Source of the DNA: Paenibacillus sp. FJAT-29882
Lineage (GTDB): Bacteria > Bacillota > Bacilli > Bacillales > DSM-1321
NCBI RefSeq assembly: GCF_001510645.1
Contig: NZ_LMVB01000002.1
Span: 124,001-188,000, forward strand
DNA length: 64,000 nucleotides
Direction of reading: 5' to 3'
Below the pieces are notes generated by a model. It searched no databases and was not told the DNA's origin. It was given only the letters and a program-made list of their open reading frames with translations. Positions 16,633 to 25,595 of this stretch are shown piece after piece; position 1 is the first letter of the stretch, and the number at the start of each line of letters is the position of its first letter. Both the position numbers and the translations under genes were made by a program.

Positions 16633-16892
16633 TCCAATGTCCCCTCTGATACGTCTCCATAATAGTAATTGAAGGCTTGATTCGCCTCTTTTTCTGTAGA
16701 GTAAATAGCCATTTCACTGGATAGCGGATAATAAGTTTCATAAAGAAAAATAGCTAATTCCTTGGGATTCTCAGGGTTATTTACAACTGCTGCTGCCTGT
16801 ATATTTGCTACATCCTGCGTGTGCGGGTTACGGTAAAAAACATAGACAATATCTCCAGCATGATATGTTTGATTTTCGTTATAAAGTTCCAT
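16629..16892 (-). CDS. splA: SplA, regulator of the spl operon
   Basis: 87 residues, with the family signature GDIVYVFYRNPHTQDVANIQAA at residues 13-34 (quoted in part: VYVFYRNPHTQDVANIQ). In Bacillus subtilis SplA modulates expression of splAB. An AAGGGTGA site precedes the ATG. A TGAATA -35-like box lies about 40 bp upstream, but no convincing sigma-G -10 was found by eye. Confidence 0.9.
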   Translation of the reverse strand: MELYNENQTYHAGDIVYVFYRNPHTQDVANIQAAAVVNNPENPKELAIFLYETYYPLSSEMAIYSTEKEANQAFNYYYGDVSEGTLE

Positions 16893-17087
16893 TTACATCA
16901 CCCTTTTCTTTAAGAAGTACTAGTTAAAGTTATTCATTATTAAAGGTTTGCCTTCAATCCCTAAAATTATGTTTTCTTGATTATGTAAAAGGTTTGAAAT
17001 TTATAATAATATTTTGTTTAAACATACACATTCGGCTCATAATAACTTTGATGAACATAACTATTTTTGAAATGGGGTTAATGATAA

Positions 17088-17453
17088 ATGGATTTTGAAA
17101 CTAGAAACTCTACTGAAGAGGCACTTATTAAATATAAAAAAGGACTTGGATTGTTCACCGAAAAAATGCCTGAATTTGCAAAACAATTTAATTCTTTTAC
17201 TGAAGAATGCTTTAAAGAAGGTACTTTATCTCAAAAAGAAAAACAATTAATCGCATTAGGCATCAGTCTCCATGCTCAGGACGAGTATTGTATCATCTAT
17301 CATACAAAAGGATGCCTTGATCAAGGTTGCTCAGAACAAGACATTCTTGAAACTATAGGTGTGGCTGCAGCATTTGGCGGTGGGGCATCCATGAGCCAAG
17401 GAGTTACTCTTGTTCAAGAATGCATCCAGGAATTGAACCAAATGAAACAATAA
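17088..17453 (+). CDS. Carboxymuconolactone decarboxylase / AhpD-like protein
   Basis: 121 residues, all-helical CMD fold: [25 protein letters not shown] at about 46-70 contains the Cys and His of the AhpD-type active region. The usual first Cys of CxxC is a Tyr-Cys context here (EYCIIYH), so a full thiol peroxidase-reductase site is absent. Ends with [10 protein letters not shown] typical of the family. Probably a small redox-linked enzyme of unknown substrate; monocistronic. Confidence 0.8.
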   Translation: MDFETRNSTEEALIKYKKGLGLFTEKMPEFAKQFNSFTEECFKEGTLSQKEKQLIALGISLHAQDEYCIIYHTKGCLDQGCSEQDILETIGVAAAFGGGASMSQGVTLVQECIQELNQMKQ

Positions 17454-17714
17454 AATTTCAATAGTAGTTTAGTTAAAGGATGGAATCGTAAAGAGTTCGT
17501 CCTTTCTCTTTGATTCTCTTGGAGTACAATTTACTCAAACAATAAACAAATTAACCCATTTGTAAAAATTAAACATCCATTCAATCTCGATCTATCTCTT
17601 TTCACTTAGAAAGCAGTTTTTCATCGTATATCTCTAATTACATTCGACCCGTATTTTCCCCTATTTTTTGAAAATAATAGTAATAATAAATATTTTTATT
17701 AGAGGTGAATGGTG

Positions 17715-18143
17715 ATGATCAAATTAAACTCAGAATTATAAGGAAAAAAAGCCAACTTTGGACTTGCTCGAAAAATGTTTAACTCCTATGGGTGTAGTTT
17801 CTGTAGTAATTTTGAATATGATCAAGGGAAATTCGATGCAGTTTTATGGCGGGAAGGTGGGGAAACGATCTATTTAAGAATCCCTTTTAATATTTTGACA
17901 GGGGCATTAGATCATTCTAATGCCTATATTGAGTTTGGAACACCTTATGTTATTAAACATGTAGTGAATATTGGGTTAGACTATGATGAAAACTCTTTAC
18001 TAACAGCTTCCATAGGACTTAATCAATTTCAAGAGCCTTTGGATAAAGACGGGGATATAAGAGATAAAAGTAGATGGGTAAAAGCTGGTGAAGAAACAAT
18101 AGAACAAGTATTGCATTCCATGAATGAATTATTAAGCGCATAA
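17715..18143 (+). pseudogene. YugN-like protein with an in-frame TAA at codon 9
   Basis: Starting at ATG 17715, behind an AGAGGTGA site, the frame reads MIKLNSEL, TAA (17739-17741), then GKKANFGLARKMFNSYG and on through 122 further residues in the same frame. The region around IEFGTPYVIKHVVNIGLDY fits the YugN-like family. Codon 9 looks like a Glu-to-stop change. Translation could resume at ATG 17775, but no ribosome binding site is there. Either a recent pseudogene or a sequencing error. Confidence 0.7.
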
Positions 18144-18277
18144 AATTCTCTTATAGTGCTTGTGATTGAATCAATAAACAAATCAGCGCACTCGTCGTTC
18201 CCACTTCCTAACCATTCCTTTTCTTTATATAGTAATTTAGTAATTAAGGACAGGGAACGTTAAGAAAAGAAATGCTA

Positions 18278-18721
18278 TCATGACGGTCTATTCTCGTTAA
18301 CTAATTGATTTAAGAAATTAACATGCTCTCTGTCCTTATCTAATATCCCCTCAATTAATTGTCGACTTTCAGGGTCTAAATCCCCTTTTACAATTTTTTC
18401 AGACACTTGGATCCCATAATAATCTTCGCCCTTTAATGCACTTTCTATTATTCCAGCCGGTGTATCAGGAATCATAAATTGACCAATAAAGCCTTGGACG
18501 GAACCAATCATCCCTTCATCATCCACTGGTGTTCCTCCAAGATTTTGAATTCTTTCAGCAACTTTTAAGGCATGGTTCTTATGATCTTGTTGAATTCTTT
18601 GAAATTCACTTTTTATGTAAGGATCGTTTAATTTCTGTATGTGGTGTTCATAAGCATGGATACCCATGTATTGCCCTTTTAAAAAATTATTTAATGTGTT
18701 TACTACACCGTTTGCCACCAT
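18278..18721 (-). CDS. DUF2383 ferritin-like four-helix-bundle protein
   Basis: 147 residues, mostly helical, with repeated acidic/His motifs of ferritin-like bundles: YEHHIQKL (about 24), QQDHKNHALKVAERI (44-58), GEDYYGIQVSEKI and DREHVNFLNQLV near the C-terminus. A metal-binding or stress role is assumed for the family, unproven. Divergent from the general-stress-26-like gene. Confidence 0.75.
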   Translation of the reverse strand: MVANGVVNTLNNFLKGQYMGIHAYEHHIQKLNDPYIKSEFQRIQQDHKNHALKVAERIQNLGGTPVDDEGMIGSVQGFIGQFMIPDTPAGIIESALKGEDYYGIQVSEKIVKGDLDPESRQLIEGILDKDREHVNFLNQLVNENRPS

Positions 18722-18861
18722 TCTAAACCACGCCTTTTTTTATTTATTATTGGCATTGTAGTAAAGGTTATCCCTCCAACATAAAAGTAAATTTTTTACA
18801 GTTTAGTTACACTAATTAAGAGGAAAATTAACCATAACCTTTAAGAAAAGGAGTAGAATTA

Positions 18862-19296
18862 ATGAGCAATCAAGTTTTAAAAGAACAGGTGGCTAAAATT
18901 ATCTCTGATCACAGAACAGGTATTCTTTCATCTGTTGAAAATAACAAGCCCCATTCACGGTATATGACGTTCTATAATGACGACTTAACATTATTTACAC
19001 CAACGAAAATGGATACTGAGAAAATAGAAGAAATAGAAAAGAATCCTTCCGTTTCTGTATTGTTAGGTTATGAAGAAAAAGGACAAAGCGATGCATATGT
19101 TGAAATCTTAGGAACATCTTCCATTAATGATTCACAAGCTTTGAAAAAACAATTTTGGGACGAATCATTTAATAAATGGTTTGACGGTCCTGAAGATCCG
19201 AACTACGTGTTTCTTCAAATAGAACCTGAAACTGTCCGTATATTAAACATCTATGGCGAGCATCCTCAAGAGCTTACTATAGAAAATGGAGAGTAA
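18862..19296 (+). CDS. Pyridoxamine 5'-phosphate oxidase-fold protein, general stress protein 26 type
   Basis: 144 residues with a split-barrel flavin-binding fold: GILSSVENNKPHSRYMTFY at about 18-36, LFTPTKMDTEKIEEIEKNPSVSVLLGY, and the C-terminal FLQIEPETVRILN. Resembles Bacillus YdaG (GSP26). Flavin or F420-like cofactor chemistry is unproven. GGAG site 9 nt before the ATG. A GTTTAG box about 55 bp upstream is only weakly sigma-B-like. Confidence 0.8.
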   Translation: MSNQVLKEQVAKIISDHRTGILSSVENNKPHSRYMTFYNDDLTLFTPTKMDTEKIEEIEKNPSVSVLLGYEEKGQSDAYVEILGTSSINDSQALKKQFWDESFNKWFDGPEDPNYVFLQIEPETVRILNIYGEHPQELTIENGE

Positions 19297-19345
19297 CTCA
19301 AATTAATTAGACTCCTACAGTCCTCCCTTTGGCTCTTCTTTCCAT

Positions 19346-19534
19346 TTACTTCAAACGAAAAGAAGAGCCATCAATGAGGTCAACATCCTCTCTTGTTTTG
19401 ACCTCTTCCATTAATTTAAATAATGCTTCGTCTTTTCTCTTGGCCTCAATCATACAGTCAATTTGCGAGATGCTACCATTTATCACTTTCAAAAACTTGA
19501 AAAACATATTGATATACGTTCCAATTTGCGAATG
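19346..19534 (-). pseudogene. C-terminal fragment of a second UV damage endonuclease
   Basis: 63 codons open on the minus strand. They read IDCMIEAKRKDEALFKLMEE then VKTREDVDLIDGSS, colinear with the end of the intact uvsE just upstream (FDIMIEAKQKNLAMHKLIEE then VASIRGVKRISGSA). There is no start codon or ribosome binding site and no upstream part. The divergence shows an old tandem copy or a relic of a paralog rather than a recent duplication. Confidence 0.75.
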
Positions 19535-19668
19535 ACAACATAGCCAAGACGTATAATTGTCATTTTTTCCACCTCATCAAAAGGAGAATAGAAATTATTA
19601 ATAGCTCATCTTTCCAGTTATAATAGGGAAATGGTCTAAGTAAACAAGAAGAATCTTCCTATCTATAC

Positions 19669-20622
19669 TTACCATTCCACCGCAGAACCTGATATACGTT
19701 TGACTCCCCGAATTGAAGCTACTTCTTCTATAAGTTTGTGCATGGCAAGGTTCTTCTGTTTTGCTTCTATCATAATGTCAAAGTCTTGATTAAGTATCTT
19801 TGCCATTTTTAAGAATGGGAGTACGAAGTCTAAAGAGACAAAATCCGCGTGGGAACGATAGGCTTGATCTGATTTCGGCGAAGAAATGTGGACTTTTGGT
19901 ACAGCCTTAGAATCGTTCCAAGTATTAAAGATGCGTTGTAAATAAAGTGGAAGTTCAACCTCCCTTTTATTCGCCATATGGTGATGATAATCAAGAATCA
20001 TCGGTATATTTTCTTTTTCACAAGTAATAAGCGTTTCCTCAACTTCATAGGTTTTATCATCATTTTCAAGCGTCATATGCTTTTTAATTTCTATTGGCAA
20101 TCTTTTAATATTCTGATGAAAACGTCTTAATGACATGTCTTTATCCCCATAGGCTCCACCAATATGAATATTAATAATTCCCCTCTCCAGTGCATTCATA
20201 GCATCAAGCATCATAAAATGATATTGCATATCCCTCACTGCATTCATGGTCACCTCTTCTCGTGGGCTTGTAAAAAGTGTAAATTGATTTGGGTGAAAAC
20301 TCGGGCGAAGCTTAAATTGATTTATTAATTGACCAAGTTCTTCCCATTCGGTTTTGAATGGAGTAATGAAATCCCACCTTACTTCCGGATGGGTTGCCAA
20401 GGGTACAAGTGAGCTTGAAAACCGATATAATTCTATTTCGTGCGCGATATTATAATACAAAATTCTTTTCGTATGATGTAAATTTTGTGCGGTGACAGTT
20501 TTGAGTTTCTCCATTCGCTCGTTTTTAGGAAGAGCTGAATACCGTGTAAAAGTTAAAGCCTTTGAAGGGCTTGCATCCCATAAGCCTATCGCATTCGCTA
20601 CATAGCCAAATCGAATCTTCAT
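19669..20622 (-). CDS. uvsE: UV damage endonuclease
   Basis: 317 residues, a TIM-barrel UVDE nuclease that nicks 5' to cyclobutane dimers and 6-4 photoproducts as an alternative excision-repair route. N-terminal FGYVANAIGL, then FHPNQFTLF (about 110), IHIGGAYGDK (about 150), LENDDKTY and DYHHHMANKRE carry the metal-binding His/Glu/Asp residues. Length is normal for the Bacillus enzyme. It is monocistronic. With splB it makes a locally UV-repair-rich segment. Confidence 0.95.
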   Translation of the reverse strand: MKIRFGYVANAIGLWDASPSKALTFTRYSALPKNERMEKLKTVTAQNLHHTKRILYYNIAHEIELYRFSSSLVPLATHPEVRWDFITPFKTEWEELGQLINQFKLRPSFHPNQFTLFTSPREEVTMNAVRDMQYHFMMLDAMNALERGIINIHIGGAYGDKDMSLRRFHQNIKRLPIEIKKHMTLENDDKTYEVEETLITCEKENIPMILDYHHHMANKREVELPLYLQRIFNTWNDSKAVPKVHISSPKSDQAYRSHADFVSLDFVLPFLKMAKILNQDFDIMIEAKQKNLAMHKLIEEVASIRGVKRISGSAVEW

Positions 20623-20799
20623 CTATTTTCTCCTTACTTTAATACAATGCAATTATTTAAAAGAACACTCTTAGACATTAAAATCAGTAAACTCTAAACC
20701 CTATTAGTTCCCCTTATATTATACGAATTCTCTATTAGATATACGTATTCTTGTGATATTCAAGCAGCAGCCTTTTTAACTCTTGATATTAAACTTCTA

Positions 20800-20951
20800 A
20801 CCCTAAACTGGCTACTATTGTGGCAACAACTTTAGGCTTGCCGACTTCCTTAATCACTTGTGCAACTAATGGCTCTAAAATATGACTCTCACCGTGTTAC
20901 CTGGTGTTACAATGGTGCCAAGCACAAAACCATTGTGATCTGCGGCCGCAA
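20800..20951 (-). pseudogene. IS1182-family transposase relic
   Basis: The minus strand reads LAAADHNGFVLGTIVTPGNT, shifts frame, and continues ESHILEPLVAQVIKEVGKPKVV, matching the central DDE region of IS1182-type transposases (ADxNGFV...VTPGNVHDSH). The fragment is about 50 codons, frameshifted, and stops directly against repeat A1. Confidence 0.65.
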
Positions 20952-20954
20952 GAA

Positions 20955-21222
20955 ATAAAGTGAAACTTCAATCAGTGGGGATTTTCCGTCCCCCCACTGA
21001 TTGTTAGTCCCGTTCTACTGTCGCTAAGATCGAAAGTACGAACTAAGGTAAGTTTCACTGTGTCTCACCAATCGGGCTTTTACTTCAAAAAGTGAGGCGA
21101 CTGCCCAGCCCTGACAGGCATAAGATGGAATACGGCGTGGCGTAGTTTGCCACAAAGTATTCCATCTTATGACCTCAGAGGGGCTAGGAGCCGCAACTAG
21201 ATTGGGCAGTTATGAGTGGTGG
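20955..21222. repeat. Family A structured repeat, long copy A1
   Basis: Starts AAATAAAGTGAAACTTCAATC. Nested inverted repeats: AAAGTGAAACTT against AAGTTTCACT; CAATCAGTGGGG against CCCCACTGATTG. It then has an extra domain at 21091-21210: CTGCCCA (21101-21107)/TGGGCAG (21203-21209), a perfect 15-bp stem 21119-21133/21157-21171, and an apical GTGGC/GCCAC (21137-21141/21149-21153). It abuts an IS1182 relic on the left and the purC terminator on the right. Confidence 0.85.
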
Positions 21223-21230
21223 GATCAAAA

Positions 21231-21281
21231 AAAACACCCCCTATCATAGTCCCATACAGGCGATCAAGATTGGGGTGTTTT
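21231..21281. terminator. Terminator of purC
   Basis: AAAACACCCC (21231-21240) pairs with GGGGTGTTTT (21272-21281), with A and T tracts on either side, 78 bp past the purC stop. Confidence 0.7.
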
Positions 21282-21358
21282 GATAACTCTGGTAGTAACG
21301 ATCAATTATCGATGGCAACCTTTTTCACCTTAGTGATAATCACGACCATAAGAATACT

Positions 21359-22051
21359 CTAGAGATTAACTTCCAACATCAATTTCTCTAATTCCAGCGG
21401 CTCGATATAGGTACCATTTTTATAAGCTCTCATGTTTCCTCCTGAGATTTCATCGATTAACGCGATTTGCTTATCTTCGCCGACTCTGCCAAATTCAAAT
21501 TTAATATCGTATAATTCGATATCTTTCTTCGCTAATTCTTCTTTTACAACGTTACCGATCTGTTTGGTAAGGTCTTTTAATACGGTATACTCCGCTTTTG
21601 TTAGGATACCTAGCATATCAAGTGCATCTTCGCTAATCGGCGGATCTTGGCGTTCATCATCTTTCAAAGTGACTTCTACAAATGCGTCTAATGGTTGCCC
21701 TTCTTCTGCATACATCCCATAGCGACGGAGAAAACTTCCAACTGTCTTGTAACGGCAGATTACTTCAAGCCCTTTGCCGAATACAGTTGCTGGCTTCACT
21801 GTCATCGTCGCTTCTTCAATATTAGCGTCTATATAATGTGTAGGAATCTCTTTTTCTTTTAGTATTTCAAAAAAGTACTTCGTTAAACTAAGACCTGCTC
21901 GACCCGCACCTTCAAGCGTTAAACCGACTGTATTGGCTCCTGGATCGAAGACACCATTTTCCCCTGTTACATCATCTTTAAATTTCAATAAATAATTTCC
22001 GTTTTCAAGGGCATAAACATCCTTCGTTTTCCCCGTATAAATCGACTTCAT
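21359..22051 (-). CDS. purC: Phosphoribosylaminoimidazole-succinocarboxamide synthase-like (SAICAR synthetase)
   Basis: 230 residues. N-terminal YTGKTKDVYALENGNYLLKF is the ATP-binding strand-loop of SAICAR synthetase; GSFLRRYGM, the DDERQDPPIS segment and the C-terminal IDEISGGNMRAYKNG follow the PurC pattern. The enzyme joins CAIR and aspartate in purine synthesis. It stands alone with its own promoter, away from other pur genes, so it may be a second, divergent PurC. A GGAGAGGG site precedes the ATG. Confidence 0.85.
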   Translation of the reverse strand: MKSIYTGKTKDVYALENGNYLLKFKDDVTGENGVFDPGANTVGLTLEGAGRAGLSLTKYFFEILKEKEIPTHYIDANIEEATMTVKPATVFGKGLEVICRYKTVGSFLRRYGMYAEEGQPLDAFVEVTLKDDERQDPPISEDALDMLGILTKAEYTVLKDLTKQIGNVVKEELAKKDIELYDIKFEFGRVGEDKQIALIDEISGGNMRAYKNGTYIEPLELEKLMLEVNL

Positions 22052-22092
22052 TAGAAAAACCCTCTCCTGTATATAATTGTTATATACTTATA

Positions 22093-22121
22093 ATAATATC
22101 TGCATTTTTCTGAAAAATCAA
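22093..22121 (-). promoter_or_regulatory. Promoter of purC
   Basis: Minus strand -35 TTGATT (22121-22116), 17-bp spacer, -10 TATTAT (22098-22093). No PurR box was evident. Confidence 0.65.
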
Positions 22122-22138
22122 TTTCTCTTTTATAAGAT

Positions 22139-22284
22139 TGTTCCAAAAGTCCGGTAAAATGATTGCGAATTGTGTCATCGATCTGTCTCTCGGTTCTCAC
22201 GTATAACTGCATATGTTCCGGTCCTCTCGAAATGCGCTCCTCGAACTTCTCGGCTCTTTTTATCCTCCTTTTTGAACACGTACT
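22139..22284. repeat. Family C MITE-like repeat, copy C1
   Basis: Begins TTGTTCCAAAAGTCCGG (from about 22138) and ends CTTTTTGAACACGTACT. GTTC(C)AAAA and TTTTTGAAC form terminal inverted repeats. The right block CTTCTCGGCTCTTTTATCC recurs in the copy at 53714. It ends against a broken GntR-like gene. Confidence 0.7.
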
Positions 22285-22467
22285 TTAAGAATAATTATTC
22301 CCTTCTTTTGTCTGCCTATTGATGATTCCTACTGTTTCTAAAGAACTTAACGCTTCCCGCAAAATAAGTCTAATAGTATATTTAAAAGACATTGGAAGAT
22401 TTCCAAGAAGGGGATGATTAAGAACCAACACCCCATCTGAACTCCTACGATCTTGTTGAAATTCCAC
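22285..22467 (-). pseudogene. GntR-family regulator fragment cut by a family C repeat
   Basis: A 60-codon minus-strand frame. Its central part, RLILREALSSLETVGIINRQ followed by TKEGNNY, matches the recognition helix and wing of GntR/FadR regulators (REALxxLExxGII...GxGxY). No effector domain follows: the frame stops exactly where repeat C1 begins, and the N-terminal part does not look like GntR. Probable remnant. Confidence 0.5.
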
Positions 22468-22603
22468 TAACGAATAAGAAACGTGATGATAATTGTAGAT
22501 AAATTTATTAAGCTACTAGCAGGATATTGCACACTCTTTCCATAAATAAGTAAAGTGGAGAAACACATGCCCTAACAAATAAGTGGAAAGGTGGTCGTTG
22601 TCT

Positions 22604-22789
22604 ATGAGTTCAGAAATAAACTTACAACAAATCGCCGAAAGTGTGACTAGATCCGTATTGAATGCATCCGACAAAGACTTGGAAGGCTTCCAAAAAATCA
22701 TTGAAGAAACAATTAAAGTAAGAGAAGGACATAAAAATCTACAGAAATTAGTGAAAAGCTATTCTACTTCTATGATTCAGCGTTCATAA
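22604..22789 (+). CDS. Small helical protein of unknown function
   Basis: 61 residues, predicted mostly helical and soluble, starting MSSEINLQQIAESVTRSVLN and with a basic C-terminus. An AAAGGTGGT site is 8 nt upstream of ATG 22604, and a strong terminator follows 10 bp after the stop. I recognise no family. Confidence 0.65.
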   Translation: MSSEINLQQIAESVTRSVLNASDKDLEGFQKIIEETIKVREGHKNLQKLVKSYSTSMIQRS

Positions 22790-22798
22790 ATGTCATAA

Positions 22799-22832
22799 GG
22801 CTGCACCCTTTTACATGGTGCAGCCATCCTTT
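22799..22832 (+). terminator. Terminator after the 61-residue gene
   Basis: GGCTGCACC (22799-22807) pairs perfectly with GGTGCAGCC (22817-22825), followed by ATCCTTTT. Confidence 0.9.
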
Positions 22833-22936
22833 TCCATTTCCATTTCATTGCTATTCGACAATTTCCAGATCTTGTACTGGCTTCATTTATATGAAACTCT
22901 TACACTAGAAGATACTCTAAAACAGACATTTTGTTT

Positions 22937-23494
22937 CTATCTTAGATTTAACTTGTTGATAAGTTGCTCTATCGTTATAACGGTAGCAAATTCTTCATGC
23001 AAAGTAGCAAGTGAAATAGTGTGGATTGTCTCTGCATCATAATATTGATCATTTTGATCCTTCATCCCAAATGTTGCTGTAGCGTCTGAAAGAAGATATG
23101 TATTAAACCCTAAATTGCCACTCATTCTTGTCGTTGTCGAGACACAATGGGTTGTCGTCAGACCTGTTATGACAACTGTACCGATCTCATTTGATCTTAG
23201 AAACTCTTCTAAATTGGTTCCGATAAACGCACTATTTACCTTCTTATTAGTTAGGACAATTTCATCTTCTAGTGGATTCACCAACTCTTTGATAAGAAAA
23301 CCATCATTTTTCGGATGAAAAAGAGAATGGTGAGAATCTGACAAATGTTGAATATGAATCACTTGCCATCCCTTGTTTCTCCAGAGCTTTAGTAGTTTAC
23401 TTATATTTTCCTCTGCATTTGGATTATTTCGTTTTCCCCATTTCTGATCATCAAAAGCATTTTGTACATCTATAATGATTAAAGCTTTCTTCAT
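22937..23494 (-). CDS. Isochorismatase-family cysteine hydrolase
   Basis: 185 residues, Rossmann-like hydrolase. The catalytic triad is readable as D9 (IIIDVQNAF), a Lys at 84-85 (TNKKVNSAF) and C117 (GLTTTHCVSTTTRM), with the cis-peptide GLTTTHC loop. Members hydrolyse nicotinamide, isochorismate or amides; the substrate here is unknown. The frame is open to 23506 but GGGTGG is best spaced to ATG 23494. Monocistronic. Confidence 0.9.
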   Translation of the reverse strand: MKKALIIIDVQNAFDDQKWGKRNNPNAEENISKLLKLWRNKGWQVIHIQHLSDSHHSLFHPKNDGFLIKELVNPLEDEIVLTNKKVNSAFIGTNLEEFLRSNEIGTVVITGLTTTHCVSTTTRMSGNLGFNTYLLSDATATFGMKDQNDQYYDAETIHTISLATLHEEFATVITIEQLINKLNLR

Positions 23495-23506
23495 GAACCA
23501 TCCCAC

Positions 23507-23938
23507 CCTAATTAATCACCTGTTCACAAAATAATTTAACAATTTCGAAGTCTTTTCACAAGAATAGAGTGTCAGTCTCCTTCAAATATTCGAATTATTA
23601 ATATTGACTGAAAGATTTCCGTTTTATTTTCATTACAGATCGTAATGTATTCCTTCTGGCACGTAAATCTCAATTCTGAATCGTAAGTCTTGATATGTGG
23701 TTCGGGTCTCCCGATTTTCGCTTAGACTTTATCTATATCAGTCGTAATCACAAGTAATCACCTAAAATAATTGGTAGAAAAAAGTAAAATCTATTCTTTC
23801 CGTTAAGTTGAATTTCCCATAAAACCCTCCCAATCATCATTAATATCTTTAGAATAATCAGCATTGTTTTTACGATTGAAAGTCCTTTCCGAATTTTCGT
23901 CAAATTACTGAAAAAGCTTGATAACTTCCACCATTCCA
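23507..23938. other. Intergenic stretch without a supported gene
   Basis: 430 bp between the hydrolase and the PTS promoter. AT-rich, with stops in all frames except short openings that lack ribosome binding sites. No copy of the repeat families was seen. Confidence 0.5.
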
Positions 23939-23967
23939 TTGAAAGCGTTTTTTTACATATATATAAT
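23939..23967 (+). promoter_or_regulatory. PTS operon promoter with overlapping cre site
   Basis: -35 TTGAAA (23939-23944), 17-bp spacer, -10 TATAAT (23962-23967). TGAAAGCGTTTTTT (23940-23953) matches the CcpA cre consensus TGWAANCGNTNWCA at 12 of 14 positions and overlaps the -35, so carbon catabolite repression of the operon is likely. Confidence 0.8.
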
Positions 23968-24029
23968 AAGCCCATAAGGGATACCTTACACATAAGACAA
24001 CATGATTCACACACAAGGAGGTAATAGTT

Positions 24030-25568
24030 TTGAAGAATGTTTTTGAGAAAGCCCAACAGTTTGGTAAATCATTTATGCTTCCGATTGCTGTCTTACCAGC
24101 TGCTGGCTTGCTGCTTGGTATTGGTGGAGCGCTATCGAATCCAAATACGGTTTCAGCTTATCCATTTTTAGATATTGCATGGCTTCAAGCCATATTTACC
24201 ATAATGAGCTCTGCGGGGAGTATCGTTTTTGGTAACTTACCGATTATTTTTGCAGTCGGTGTTGCAGTAGGCCTGGCCCGTTCGGATAAAGGGACAGCTG
24301 GTCTGGCTGCAATGATTGGGTATTTTGTTATGAACAGCTCAATCAATGCCCTACTCTCCATTACGGGGGATCTTGCTAAAGATAATTTAGCTGGTGCTGG
24401 CCAAGGAATGGCGGTTGGTATCCAAACATTAGAAACAGGTGTTTTCGGTGGGATTGTCATTGGGATTGTGGCGGCCTTATTACACAATAAATACAATAAG
24501 ATCCAGTTACCTCAAGTTTTAGGATTTTTCGGAGGCTCTCGTTTTATCCCGATCATTGTTTCTTTTACAGCGATTATCGTGGGGGCTGTTTTATTTATCG
24601 TTTGGCCTTATTTCCAACTTTTCATTAATCAATTAGGCTCATTAGTTACAAGCACAGGTACAATCGGAACATTTTTCTATGGCTTTATTCTTCGTATGCT
24701 TGGACCAATGGGATTACATCATATTTTCTACCTACCATTTTGGCAAACTGCTTTAGGTGGTACGATGGAAATTGGCGGGCATATTGTCAATGGGACGCAG
24801 AATATCTTCTTTGCCCAATTAGCTGACCCGAACACCGAACAATATTATGAAGGTGTATCAAGGTTTATGTCAGGTCGTTTTATTACGATGATGTTTGGTC
24901 TTCCAGGAGCAGCCCTTGCGATCTATCATTGCGCTAAACCAAAAAATAAAAAAGTCGTTGCAGGGATCCTTCTTTCAGCAGCTTTAACTTCTTTTTTAAC
25001 AGGAATCACAGAGCCTCTTGAATTTAGTTTCTTGTTTGTTGCTCCACTTCTCTATTTTGTTCATGCTCTGTTTGATGGGTTAGCCTTTATGATGGCTGAT
25101 ATCTTCAATATTACAATTGGACAAACTTTTTCTGGAGGGTTCATTGATTTTACATTATTTGGTATCCTTCAAGGTATGGCTAAAACAAATTGGATTTATG
25201 TATTACTAATCGGTATTCCTTGGTTCTTCTTATATTATTTCACATTTAAATTCCTTATTAAGAGAAAAAATTTCAAAGTTGTTGGACGTGAAGATGAGGA
25301 AGAGACTGTTGCACAACAAGTGACAGCTACTGATCGTGCCAAAACAATTGTCGAAGGATTAGGTGGAGCTACTAATATTGATGTAGTAGATTGCTGTGCA
25401 ACCAGACTTCGAGTAACTGTTAAAGATGACTCCTTGGTTAAGGATGATGTGATTAAACAAACCGGTTCAAAAGGGATTGTGAAAAAAGGCAATGGTATTC
25501 AAGTCGTATATGGTCCACAGGTTACCATTGTAAAAAACGAAGTAGAAGAGTATTTAGGACATGAATAA
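24030..25568 (+). CDS. PTS transporter subunit EIIBC, glucose/N-acetyl-sugar family
   Basis: 512 residues. EIIC (about 1-400) starts with KAQQFGKSFMLPIAVLPAAG, has GLHHIFYLPF and the sugar-site ITEPLEFSFLF motif. EIIB (about 430-512) carries the phosphorylated cysteine in DCCATRLRVTV. No EIIA domain is fused, so it must borrow one in trans. The start is TTG with AAGGAGG 8 nt upstream. With nanE downstream and an rpiR-type regulator, the likely substrate is N-acetylmannosamine or a related amino sugar (inference). Confidence 0.9.
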   Translation: MKNVFEKAQQFGKSFMLPIAVLPAAGLLLGIGGALSNPNTVSAYPFLDIAWLQAIFTIMSSAGSIVFGNLPIIFAVGVAVGLARSDKGTAGLAAMIGYFVMNSSINALLSITGDLAKDNLAGAGQGMAVGIQTLETGVFGGIVIGIVAALLHNKYNKIQLPQVLGFFGGSRFIPIIVSFTAIIVGAVLFIVWPYFQLFINQLGSLVTSTGTIGTFFYGFILRMLGPMGLHHIFYLPFWQTALGGTMEIGGHIVNGTQNIFFAQLADPNTEQYYEGVSRFMSGRFITMMFGLPGAALAIYHCAKPKNKKVVAGILLSAALTSFLTGITEPLEFSFLFVAPLLYFVHALFDGLAFMMADIFNITIGQTFSGGFIDFTLFGILQGMAKTNWIYVLLIGIPWFFLYYFTFKFLIKRKNFKVVGREDEEETVAQQVTATDRAKTIVEGLGGATNIDVVDCCATRLRVTVKDDSLVKDDVIKQTGSKGIVKKGNGIQVVYGPQVTIVKNEVEEYLGHE

Positions 25569-25595
25569 ATCATTTTGAACAAGGGAGTGTATAAA

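Noticed and set aside
16930-16990. Sigma-G promoter of splAB
   Set aside because: A TGAATA box exists but no CATACTA-like -10 at the right distance.
18780-18820. Sigma-B promoter for the general-stress-26-like gene
   Set aside because: Only a GTTTAG box is seen; the spaced GGGTAT element is not convincing.
23748-24056. 102-codon minus-strand frame across the PTS promoter
   Set aside because: It overlaps the promoter, cre site and ribosome binding site of the PTS operon and has no recognisable domain.
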